Source: Streptomyces sp. A2-16 | Lineage (GTDB): Bacteria; Actinomycetota; Actinomycetes; Streptomycetales; Streptomycetaceae | Assembly (NCBI RefSeq): GCF_018128905.1 | Contig: NZ_CP063808.1 | Location: forward strand, 372,001-436,000 | Length of the DNA stretch: 64,000 bases | Reading direction: 5' to 3' | Part shown: piece after piece, positions 34,203 to 41,981 of the stretch | Layout: each line of letters begins with the position of its first letter | How positions within the stretch are numbered: the stretch's first letter is position 1 | The notes under the pieces: model-generated | Told to the model about the DNA's origin: nothing | Databases searched by the model: none | The model's input: the letters and a program-made list of their open reading frames with translations, nothing else | Position numbers and translations under genes: made by a program

Positions 34203-34972
34203 ACCGGCAGGCACAGTCGGCGGTCCTGTTCGTCCTCGGCGCGGCCCTCCTGCACGCGGGCCTGACCGACCTCTACCTCCGCTACGTCAAGGCGGGCCTG
34301 CGCCCGCTGGTCCTCGCGGCCGGTGTCGTCCTCATCGCGACGGCGCTGGCGACGGCCTGGTACGAGTGGCGGGCCAGGGCCGGGCAGAAGAAGCGGCACG
34401 CGGAGGAGCACGCAGGGGACCACGTGGAGGAGCACGTGGAGGAGCACGCGGGGGAGCACGCCCATCGCGAACCCCGGGTCTCCTGGCTGCTCGTCCTGCC
34501 CCTGTTCGCCCTGATCCTCGTCGCCCCGCCCGCCCTCGGCTCCTACAGCGCCATGCGCACGGGGACGGCCCTGCAGCAGTCGTACGGCTACACGAAGCTC
34601 CCGGAGAGCGGGCCCCTGCGGCTCGGCCTCGCCGACTACGCGGGCCGCGCGGTCTACGAGCACGGCAGGGGCCTGGCCGGTCGGCAGATCGTCATCACCG
34701 GGTTCGTCGCCCTGGACCACTCCGGCGCGCCCTACCTGGTCCGCATGGCCCTCAACTGCTGTGCGGCGGACGCCCAGCCGGTGAAGGTCGGGCTCACCGG
34801 GCGGATCCCGCCGGTCCTCAAGCCGGACGGCTGGCTCCAGGTCACCGGCACCTACACGGCCAAGCGGACCAAGGACACGGTGAACGGCGGCCCGATCCCG
34901 TACCTCGACGTCACCGAGGCCAAGCCGGTGGCGACGCCGCACGACCCGTACGACGAGACCTGGAACAACTGA
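34199..34972 (+). CDS. TIGR03943/YcgQ-family membrane protein
   Basis: The 257-residue protein starts at GTG 34199, overlapping the permease stop. Two N-terminal helices (AVLFVLGAALLHAGLTDLYL and LVLAAGVVLIATALATAWYEW) are followed by a striking cytosolic His/Glu-rich run with seven His in about 25 residues (codons for residues 65-90), a third helix, and a soluble domain ending in MALNCCAADAQPV with a Cys pair. Firmicute relatives (YcgQ with permease YcgR) are zinc-regulated, so a role in metal movement or sensing is likely here. Confidence 0.83.
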   Translation: MNRQAQSAVLFVLGAALLHAGLTDLYLRYVKAGLRPLVLAAGVVLIATALATAWYEWRARAGQKKRHAEEHAGDHVEEHVEEHAGEHAHREPRVSWLLVLPLFALILVAPPALGSYSAMRTGTALQQSYGYTKLPESGPLRLGLADYAGRAVYEHGRGLAGRQIVITGFVALDHSGAPYLVRMALNCCAADAQPVKVGLTGRIPPVLKPDGWLQVTGTYTAKRTKDTVNGGPIPYLDVTEAKPVATPHDPYDETWNN

Positions 34973-35020
34973 CCGCGACCGGCGCGACCCCTCTGGCCCT
35001 TGCCCATGCCGGTACCTCCC

Positions 35021-35060
35021 CCTAGCCTGCAATCTGACGACCCATCAGATACCGGCTAGG
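35021..35060 (+). promoter_or_regulatory. Nested inverted repeats upstream of the amidohydrolase
   Basis: An inner dyad, ATCTGA (35032-35037) with TCAGAT (35045-35050), lies inside an outer one, CCTAGCC (35021-35027) with GGCTAGG (35054-35060); all arms are exact. The block ends 10 bases before the start codon, so a bound TetR-like repressor would block initiation. The TCTGACG-CATCAGA core resembles sites seen before catabolic acyl-CoA genes in actinomycetes, from memory only. Confidence 0.55.
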
Positions 35061-35070
35061 GGGCAGGCAA

Positions 35071-36306
35071 ATGGCCGTCACCACCGAGAGCGGAACCGGA
35101 ACGGGACCGGGCACCAGGGACATCCCCAAAGTCATCAGCGTGGACGATCACGTGATCGAGCCCGCGCATCTCTTCGAGACCTGGCTGCCGGCGAAGTACC
35201 GCGACAGGGGGCCGAAGCCGCTCACCGCCGGCATCGGGGACCTCGCGTACGTCGGCGGGAAGTACCGGTTCACCACCGACCCCGAAGGACAGCTGACGGA
35301 CTGGTGGGAGTACGAGGGCGACCTCTTCCCGTACAAGCGGATCATCGCGGCCGTCGGCTTCTCGCGGGACGAGATGACCCTCGACGGGATCACCCGCGAG
35401 CAGATGCGGCGGGGCTGCTGGGACCCCAAGGCCCGCATCGAGGACATGGAGATGAACCATGTCGAGGCGTCCCTGTGCTTCCCCACCTTCCCGCGGTTCT
35501 GCGGGCAGACCTTCGCCGAGGCCAAGGACAAGGAGGTCGGGCTCGCCTGTGTGCGCGCCTACAACGACTGGATGGTCGAGGAGTGGTGCGGGGACAGCGG
35601 GGGCCGGCTGATCCCGCTGTGCCTGATCCCGCTGTGGGACACCGACCTCGCGGTCGCGGAGATCCACCGCAACGCCGCACGGGGCGTACGGGCCGTGACC
35701 TTCAGCGAGATCCCGACCCACCTCGGGCTGCCGTCGATCCACTCCGGCTACTGGGACCCGTTCTTCGCGGCCTGCGAGGAGACCGGCACGGTCGTCAACA
35801 TGCACATCGGCAGCAGCTCCCAGATGCCGGCCGCCTCCCCGGACGCCCCGCCCGCCGTCCAGGCCTCCCTGTCCTTCAACAACGCCATGGCCTCGATGAT
35901 GGACTTCCTGTTCTCCGGGGTCCTGGTGAAGTTCCCGCGGCTCAAACTGGCGTACAGCGAGGGCCAGATGGGCTGGATCCCGTACGCCCTGGAACGCGCC
36001 GACGACGTGTGGGAGGAGCACCGGGCCTGGGGCGGCGTCAAGGACCTGATCCCGGAACCGCCGTCGACGTACTACTACCGGCAGATCTTCTGCTGCTTCT
36101 TCCGGGACAAGCACGGCATCGCGTCCATCGAGACCGTCGGTGTGGACAACGCGACCTTCGAGACCGACTATCCGCACGTCGACTCGACCTGGCCGCACAC
36201 CAAGAAGGTCGCCGAGGATCACGTGGCCGGGCTGCCGGAGGACGTGATCTACAAGCTGCTGCGGGGCAACGCGATCCGGATGCTCGACCTCGACTTCGAC
36301 CGGTAG
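35071..36306 (+). CDS. Amidohydrolase-2 family (ACMSD-like) metal hydrolase/decarboxylase
   Basis: The 411-residue protein starts at ATG 35071 with AGGGGGCAGG ahead of it. The family layout is VISVDDHVIEPAHLF (metal-binding D-H in place of HxH), MEMNHVEASLCFPTFPRFCG, VVNMHIGSSSQMP with a ligand His, SGVLVKFPRLKLAYSEGQMGWIPYALERADD in outline, and the late Asp in FETDYPHVDSTWPHT. Members hydrolyse or decarboxylate cyclic or aromatic acids; mycobacterial and streptomycete relatives often sit with lipid or sterol catabolism. It stands alone here. Confidence 0.87.
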   Translation: MAVTTESGTGTGPGTRDIPKVISVDDHVIEPAHLFETWLPAKYRDRGPKPLTAGIGDLAYVGGKYRFTTDPEGQLTDWWEYEGDLFPYKRIIAAVGFSRDEMTLDGITREQMRRGCWDPKARIEDMEMNHVEASLCFPTFPRFCGQTFAEAKDKEVGLACVRAYNDWMVEEWCGDSGGRLIPLCLIPLWDTDLAVAEIHRNAARGVRAVTFSEIPTHLGLPSIHSGYWDPFFAACEETGTVVNMHIGSSSQMPAASPDAPPAVQASLSFNNAMASMMDFLFSGVLVKFPRLKLAYSEGQMGWIPYALERADDVWEEHRAWGGVKDLIPEPPSTYYYRQIFCCFFRDKHGIASIETVGVDNATFETDYPHVDSTWPHTKKVAEDHVAGLPEDVIYKLLRGNAIRMLDLDFDR

Positions 36307-36340
36307 ACCGGTAGACCGGTAGACCGGGAGACCGGGAGTC
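36301..36340. repeat. Five 8-bp tandem repeats at the amidohydrolase stop
   Basis: CGGTAGAC is repeated in phase five times from 36301, the last two units being CGGGAGAC and CGGGAGTC. The first unit contains the TAG stop codon of the amidohydrolase, so slippage here would not change the protein. Confidence 0.75.
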
Positions 36341-36351
36341 GGGTGGCGCGG

Positions 36352-37089
36352 TCAGCGGCTCCAGTCGAGGGCGGCCAGTGCTCGCGCCCGTGCCTCCGTC
36401 ACCGCTATGCGGGCCTCCAGCTCCACCGTGTCCAGGTGCGCCGCCTGTCCGGTCACCTGGCCCTCCCACTTGCGGTAGAGGAGGCCGGGCTCGGCGGTGA
36501 ACCAGCCGCGGCTCACGGCGTCCAGGGCCAGCAGCAGGCCGGTGTCCTCGGAGGCGGGCAGGGCCATCCAGCCGCCGAGGGCGAGCAGCAGCTCACGGCG
36601 GACGAAGAGGGTTCCGGGGACGACCGGCGGGAAGGCGTGGGTCTTCCAGTGCGCGAGCAGCGCGCCCGGTGCGAGCGGGCCCTCCTCGGGGTCGCCGGGG
36701 GAGGCGACCGTGGAGCCGTCGGGGAGCCGGTCAAGGGCCCGGGACGTCGCCCAGCCGAGCGCGGGATCGGCCTCCAGCGCGGCCAGGTCCCGGGCGAGCG
36801 CGCCCGGGGTGAGCAGGTCGTCGGCGTCCAGGACCTTCACGTACGGGCCTGTCGCGTGGGCGAGCGCGATGGTGCGGGCGACACCCGGCCCGCCGGGGCG
36901 GCCCTGACGGAAGGTCACCCGGGGGTCGTCGGGGACGTGCCGGCGCACCTCGTCCGTCCGGCCGTCCTCCTGTATCACCCAGCGCCACTCCCAGTCCCCG
37001 GGCAGTTCCTGTGCGCACAGGGAGGCGTGGGCCTCCGGCAGGAAGCGGGCGGACGGGGCGTGGACGGCCGTGATGATCGTTATGTGCAC
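36352..37089 (-). CDS. Family 2-type glycosyltransferase
   Basis: The 245-residue protein starts at GTG 37089 (VHITIITAVHAPSARFLPEA). A GT-A fold is indicated by the N-terminal strand, VIQEDGRTDEVRR, the nucleotide-sugar Asp-x-Asp in YVKVLDADDLLTPGALARD, and the acceptor region with GTLFVRRELLLALGGW and SEDTGLLLAL, where an ED motif is expected. It has no membrane segment. The donor and acceptor are not predictable, and no glycan cluster surrounds it. A strong hairpin lies upstream. Confidence 0.85.
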   Translation of the reverse strand: MHITIITAVHAPSARFLPEAHASLCAQELPGDWEWRWVIQEDGRTDEVRRHVPDDPRVTFRQGRPGGPGVARTIALAHATGPYVKVLDADDLLTPGALARDLAALEADPALGWATSRALDRLPDGSTVASPGDPEEGPLAPGALLAHWKTHAFPPVVPGTLFVRRELLLALGGWMALPASEDTGLLLALDAVSRGWFTAEPGLLYRKWEGQVTGQAAHLDTVELEARIAVTEARARALAALDWSR

Positions 37090-37125
37090 CGCCTCACCCT
37101 AGAACGTGCCCCAGGCACGAAAAGA

Positions 37126-37163
37126 CCCGACCGCTGGCGACGGGGGATGCACCAGCGGTCGGG
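37126..37163 (-). terminator. Strong hairpin terminator after the STAND/WD40 gene
   Basis: CCCGACCGCTGG (37126-37137) and CCAGCGGTCGGG (37152-37163) pair perfectly over 12 bases with a 14-base loop. A second small hairpin, CGTGCC-CCA-GGCACG, lies at 37105-37119. Both sit between the minus-strand STAND/WD40 gene and the glycosyltransferase start. Confidence 0.8.
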
Positions 37164-37253
37164 CTGTGGCCAAGACTAACAAGGCAAATGGAACAGCGGG
37201 AGCGGACTGCTCAGCCGGGGGGAGAAGTTGTGAGCGGGATCACGTAATGCGCT

Positions 37254-40200
37254 TCAGTCGCAGGGAGGATCGTACGAGAGCCGCGGCAGGTACTCCTCCC
37301 ACTCCTGGCGGGTCAGGACGTTCTCGGTCGTGGCGCAGATGTGGTCGATCGCCTCGTCGACGTCGAGGTCCCACAGCCGGATGGTGTCCGCGCCGCTGGA
37401 GATCCCGAGCATGCGGCTGTCGGGGCTGAAGGCGAGGAAGCTGCCGGTCTTGGCGCTGGGGCTCATCGACTGCCCGATGGGGCCGGCCGCGGACGGGTCG
37501 GCCACGTCCCAGAGCCGGACCGTGTTGTCGTTGCCGCCGCTGGCCAGTCTGGCGCCGTCGCGGCTGTACGTCAGCGACACGACCGCCTCGGTGTGCCCGG
37601 TGAGGGCGGGGCCCGCCTGCGCGGCGTGCGCGGGGTCGGCCACGTCCCAGAGCCGGACCGTGTCGTCGTCGCCCCCGCTGGCCAGGGTGTGTCCGTCCGG
37701 GCTGAAGACGAGCACGTTGACGGGCCCGGTGTGCCCGGTGAGCGGCTTGCCGAGCAGGACCGGGCGGGCCGGGTCCGTCACCTTCCACAGCCGGATCGTG
37801 CCGTCCGCGCTGCTGCTGGCCAGGGTCCGGCCGTCCGGGCTGAAGGTGAGGCCGTCGATGTATCCCCGGTGGCCGGCGATCGGGCCGTGGGAGACCGGGT
37901 GGGCCGGGTCGCTGACGTCCCACAGCTGGAGGTCGCGGCTGTCGTAGGCGGTGGCCAGGGTGCGCCCGTCCGGGCTGAACGCCAGGGCGTCGGGGCCCAT
38001 GAACCGGGAGCGCAGGACGAGCGCCGGACCGTAGGGGACGGGGCGGGCCGGGTCGGTGACGTTCCACAGGTGGACCCGGCCGGTGGTGAGCACCGCGAGG
38101 GTGTGGCCGTCGGGGGAGAAGAGCACCTGGGAGTCCGGGTCGCGCACCGCGGGGGTGAACGGCTTGCCCAGGGCCACGGGGCGGGCCGGCTCCGTGACGT
38201 TCCACAGCCGGATGCGCCCGTCCCGCCCGGCCGTGGCGAGCACCTTGCCGTCCCGCCGGAACGCCCCGCTGCTACCCACCAGGTCTCCCGCCGGGATCGA
38301 CCACAGGCGCACCTTGCTGTCGCCGCTGCCGGTGGCCAGGGTCCGGCCGTCGGGGCTGAAACCCAGGGCGTACATCTCACCGCTGCTCCCGGCGAGGGGC
38401 TCGCCGATCTGCGAGGGGTACGCCGGATCTGTCACGTTCCACAGGCTCGCCGTGGAGTCCGCGCTGGCGGCGGCGAGCATGGTCCCGGCGGAGTTGAAGG
38501 CCACGGACCAGATGGGACCGGTGTGGCCGGTGAGGGGCGAGCCGATCCCGCTCGGCCGCCGGGGGTCGGCGACGTTCCACAACCGGACGGTGTCGTCGGA
38601 GCTGCCGCTGGCCAGCACGGTGCCGTCCGGGCTGAAGGCGACCGAGTGCACCAGGCCGGTGTGGCCGCTCAGCGCCGTCCCGTACCGCTCGGGCCGGCGC
38701 GGGTCGGTGACGTTCCACAGCCGGACCTCGGTGTCGTCGCCGCCCGCCGCGAGCAGCCGCCCGTCCGGGCTCCACGCCACGGACCGCACGGCGGCGTCCG
38801 CCCCGGTCAGCGCGCCGAGCGGGGCAGGACGCCGCCGGTCGCGCATGTCCCACAGCCGTACGGTGTGGTCCTCGCCGGCGGAAGCCAGCGTGCGCCCGTC
38901 CGGGCTGTAGGCGATGAGGTAGATCGTGCCGCGGTGGCCGGTCAGGGGTGCACCGAGGGAGCGCGGCCGGGCCGGGTCGGTGACATCCCAGCGTCGGATC
39001 CTCCCGTCGTCCCCGGCGGCGGCCAGCGTCTTGCCGTCCGGGCTGAAGACCGCGCTGCTCACCCAGCTCGTGCCACCGGCCAGGGGTGCGCCCAGCGCCT
39101 TGGGGTGACGTCGGTCGCCGACGTCCCACAGCCGTACGGTCCGGTCGTAGCCGGCGGTGGCGAGGAGTCGGCCGTCCAGGCTGAACGAGGTGAGGTAGAC
39201 GGCACCGGTGTGGCCGCTGAGCGGGGTGGCCAGCGGCGCGTTGACGATGGAGATCAGCCGGGTGTTGGTGCCCTCGTCGTCGGGCCTGAGGCGGTGCGCC
39301 ACCAGGTCGATCCGGGCGGACAGCGAGGGGTCGGTGTACTGGACCCGGTCCGCCTCCGCGACGACCTGCTCGAACACGGCGTCGTTGCGCTGCTGCCAGG
39401 CCACCACCGCCGAACCCACGGCCACCATCGCGAGGACCACCAGGGCCGACACCGCGCCCCGGGCGAGCAGGACCGTACGCCGGCGCAGCCGGACCGAGGC
39501 GGCCAGGAACTCCACCGCGCTGCGGGTCAGATAGGTGTCCCCGGCGGACTTCGCCCAGGTACGGGCCTGTTCCAGCCGCGAGCCCCGGTACAGCAGCGAG
39601 GAGTCGCGGTTGGAGCCCTCCCAGGAGTGGCCGTCCTCCTCGATGCGCTGGCGCAGCAGATGATCGCTGCGGTCCTCGTCGATCCACTCGCGCAGCCGCG
39701 GCCACGCCGTCAGCAGGGCCTCGTGGGTGATCTCCACGGTCTCGGCGTCCAGCGTCACCAGCCGGGCGCGCACCAGCGCCTCGAGGGACTCCTCGGTCTT
39801 GCCGGGGTCCGTCGACTCGGCGGCCAGCTGACGCCGGGTGCCGCGCCGGCGGGTGGCCTGGGTGTCCTCGCCGAGGCGCACCAGGCGCAGCAGCAGCAAC
39901 CGGGCCGCCGTGCGCGCCGCCGGGTCCAGAGCGGACCAGGCCCGCTCGGCGGTCGCCGCGACCGCGCCCTGGATACCGCCGGCCGCGCGGTAGCCGGACA
40001 CGGTCAGCCGGCCCGCCCTGCGGCGCTGCCAGGTCGCGAGCAGGGCGTGCGAGAGCAACGGCAGCACGCCCGCGTCGTGTGCCCCGCGCGGGCCGTCGGC
40101 GCTGACCTCGCGGACGATCAGCTCCGCGAGCCCCGGCTCCAGCTCCAGGCCCACGGCCCGGGCGGGACCGGTCACGGCCTCGCGCAGTTCGCCGCCGGTG

Positions 40201-41234
40201 AGCGGCCCGAGCACCATGTGCCGGTGCTGGAGCGCGTCGGCCAGCTCGGGGTGGTCGAGGCAGCGTTCGTAGAAGTCGGCGCGGATACCGAGGAGGACGA
40301 GGGCGGGCGCGGGCGTGTCCGGGCCGGGCGTGCACGCGGCGTGCAGCAGCCGGACGAAGGTGCGCCGGGCCGACTCGTCCGAGCAGAGCGTGAACGCCTC
40401 CTCGAACTGGTCGACGATCACGACGGGCCGGGCGGTGGCGGCCTCGCGCTGAGCCCACGAGGCGACCGCTTCCCGAACGGTGTGCGCGAATTCCGGCGGA
40501 TGGTCGATGTCCGGTCCCGCGGTCTTTGTGGCGGAGAGGACCGTCTTCAGTTCGGGGATACGACCGGTCAGTTCCGTCAGCGGATCGGCGCCCGGCACGA
40601 GCTGGAGGATCGTGCGGCGGCCACCGTGCTCGCCGTCACCGTCGAGCGCGCCCTCCTCCAGGGCGGTCACCAGGCCGGCGTTGAGCAGCGAGGACTTGCC
40701 GGCGCCGGAGGCGCCCACGAGCATCACCAGACCGCCGGTGCGGGTGCCCGTCCCAGTCTCGGTCGCCGAGCGGAGGAGCTTGAGGAGTGCCTCCGTGCTC
40801 CGTTCCCGGCCGAAGAACCAGCGGGCGTCCTCCTGCCGGTAGGAGGCGAGGCCGCGGTACGGGCAGACCCCGGCGGGGGTCTCGGGCTGGGTGGCTTCGT
40901 CCTCGTCGGGTGCCAGCGCGCGCTCCCACAGCCGCTGCCACTGGCCGAGGTCGTACAGACCGGCCGAGACGGGGGTGGGACTGATCCGCCGGGCTTCGGG
41001 AATCAGGATGTGCAGCACGGCCGCGAGGGCGGTGAACTGAGCGGGTACGTTCCGGGCCCGTCGCCAGTCGCTGATCCGCTGGGCGGAGACCCGGACGGGG
41101 CGGCCGCGCTCGTCGACGCGCTGGAGCCGGCCGACGCCCTCGGAGACCCGCTTGAGGGGCGGATTTCCTGCCTCCTTGTACAACAGTGCGAGACGCTCCG
41201 CGAAGGCCGTGCGTGCTCCTGAGTCGGAGCCCAA
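37254..41234 (-). CDS. STAND NTPase with HTH, transmembrane helix and 14 WD40 repeats
   Basis: The start chosen is TTG 41234 (GGGGTGG upstream); GTG 41258 would add eight residues. The 1326-residue protein has an N-terminal helix-turn-helix-like part (SAQRISDWRRARNVPAQFTALA), an nSTAND1-type NTPase with P-loop VGASGAGKSS (about 173-182) and Walker B VVIVDQFEE (271-279), a winged helical region, one membrane helix near 590-614 (LVVLAMVAVGSAVVAW) and 14 WD40 repeats with LWxV signatures, enough for two seven-bladed propellers. STAND proteins oligomerise upon ligand binding at the repeats; roles include signalling and phage sensing. Confidence 0.9.
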   Translation of the reverse strand: MGSDSGARTAFAERLALLYKEAGNPPLKRVSEGVGRLQRVDERGRPVRVSAQRISDWRRARNVPAQFTALAAVLHILIPEARRISPTPVSAGLYDLGQWQRLWERALAPDEDEATQPETPAGVCPYRGLASYRQEDARWFFGRERSTEALLKLLRSATETGTGTRTGGLVMLVGASGAGKSSLLNAGLVTALEEGALDGDGEHGGRRTILQLVPGADPLTELTGRIPELKTVLSATKTAGPDIDHPPEFAHTVREAVASWAQREAATARPVVIVDQFEEAFTLCSDESARRTFVRLLHAACTPGPDTPAPALVLLGIRADFYERCLDHPELADALQHRHMVLGPLTGGELREAVTGPARAVGLELEPGLAELIVREVSADGPRGAHDAGVLPLLSHALLATWQRRRAGRLTVSGYRAAGGIQGAVAATAERAWSALDPAARTAARLLLLRLVRLGEDTQATRRRGTRRQLAAESTDPGKTEESLEALVRARLVTLDAETVEITHEALLTAWPRLREWIDEDRSDHLLRQRIEEDGHSWEGSNRDSSLLYRGSRLEQARTWAKSAGDTYLTRSAVEFLAASVRLRRRTVLLARGAVSALVVLAMVAVGSAVVAWQQRNDAVFEQVVAEADRVQYTDPSLSARIDLVAHRLRPDDEGTNTRLISIVNAPLATPLSGHTGAVYLTSFSLDGRLLATAGYDRTVRLWDVGDRRHPKALGAPLAGGTSWVSSAVFSPDGKTLAAAGDDGRIRRWDVTDPARPRSLGAPLTGHRGTIYLIAYSPDGRTLASAGEDHTVRLWDMRDRRRPAPLGALTGADAAVRSVAWSPDGRLLAAGGDDTEVRLWNVTDPRRPERYGTALSGHTGLVHSVAFSPDGTVLASGSSDDTVRLWNVADPRRPSGIGSPLTGHTGPIWSVAFNSAGTMLAAASADSTASLWNVTDPAYPSQIGEPLAGSSGEMYALGFSPDGRTLATGSGDSKVRLWSIPAGDLVGSSGAFRRDGKVLATAGRDGRIRLWNVTEPARPVALGKPFTPAVRDPDSQVLFSPDGHTLAVLTTGRVHLWNVTDPARPVPYGPALVLRSRFMGPDALAFSPDGRTLATAYDSRDLQLWDVSDPAHPVSHGPIAGHRGYIDGLTFSPDGRTLASSSADGTIRLWKVTDPARPVLLGKPLTGHTGPVNVLVFSPDGHTLASGGDDDTVRLWDVADPAHAAQAGPALTGHTEAVVSLTYSRDGARLASGGNDNTVRLWDVADPSAAGPIGQSMSPSAKTGSFLAFSPDSRMLGISSGADTIRLWDLDVDEAIDHICATTENVLTRQEWEEYLPRLSYDPPCD

Positions 41235-41318
41235 GGTCTTCCACCCCTTACTTCCCACGCGGTTGAATCCGGACCGGAAAACTCACCCTATACGGCTGAC
41301 CTGCGGTAACGCACCGGC

Positions 41319-41522
41319 TCCGGTACCGGAACCTCCTCATCCGGGTCACCCGGCTGGCAGGATCATGCTCCTGCGGCGCGGCCGTCGGACGACGCCAGGA
41401 CAGGCCACCAGTCCGGCGCCGCGCATTCCAACCAGCGCGCCGTAATTCCTCGGCCACATTCCGCCCACGGTCACCCGCTTCCTCCGGTACCGGTCCCCAC
41501 GAGGGGAGGGACCGGTACCGGA
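41319..41522. promoter_or_regulatory. Three CCGGTACCGG palindromes between the STAND gene and arsR
   Basis: CCGGTACCGG occurs at 41320-41329, 41484-41493 and 41512-41521. The first is flanked as a 12-base palindrome (TCCGGTACCGGA). The last two form a larger inverted repeat with 15-base arms (41483-41497 and 41508-41522) and a 10-base gap. The 363-base region has no gene. TATAGG (complement of 41287-41292) is a candidate -10 for the STAND gene and TACACT (41551-41556) for arsR. The ArsR-family protein is the likely ligand. Confidence 0.6.
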
Positions 41523-41621
41523 CGAAGCGGGACGATCACTGCGCCGCCTTTACACTTGCTCCGGCGGTTCGGTGGTCGGTTCGGTGATCGGTTCGATCGC
41601 CCGGGAGGACGGGAGAGGGCT

Positions 41622-41981
41622 GTGGCGAAGATCGTCGGCGGTTTCCAGGACCCGTCGGCTGAGGTGCTCGCCGAGGCGGCCGCGGTGTTCGGACTCCTCG
41701 CGTCCTCCGCCCGGCTGCACATCATGTGGGCGCTGTCCCAGGGCGAGAGCGACGTCACCGGTCTCGCCGACCGGGTCGGCGGGGCGCTGCCCGCGGTCAG
41801 TCAGCATCTGGCGAAGCTGAAACTCGCCGGGCTCGTCCGCTCCCGCCGCGAGGGCCGTCGGCAGATCTACTACGTCGACGACCCCGACATCGTGACCGTG
41901 GTCCGCGTCATGGTCGGCCAGCTCACCGCTCGCGAGACCTCCTCCGGCACCTCGGACCGACTGCGCGAGGCCGGTGTCTGA
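41622..41981 (+). CDS. ArsR-family winged-helix regulator
   Basis: The 119-residue protein starts at GTG 41622 behind GGGAGAGGG. The winged helix is VFGLLASSARLHIMWALSQGESDVTGLADRVGGALPAVSQHLAKLKLAGLVRSRREGRRQIYYV in outline. It has no cysteine and lacks the ELCVCD metal site of classical ArsR; the alpha-5 region (DPDIVTVVRVMV) also lacks the paired His of CzrA/NmtR. It may sense by another ligand site. It overlaps the ATPase gene by eight bases and must regulate it. Confidence 0.9.
   Translation: MAKIVGGFQDPSAEVLAEAAAVFGLLASSARLHIMWALSQGESDVTGLADRVGGALPAVSQHLAKLKLAGLVRSRREGRRQIYYVDDPDIVTVVRVMVGQLTARETSSGTSDRLREAGV

Noticed and set aside
37341..41222. Very long open frame antisense to the STAND/WD40 gene
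   Set aside because: It mirrors the GC bias of the real gene, has no ribosome site or domain, and the minus-strand protein has clear NTPase and WD40 motifs.
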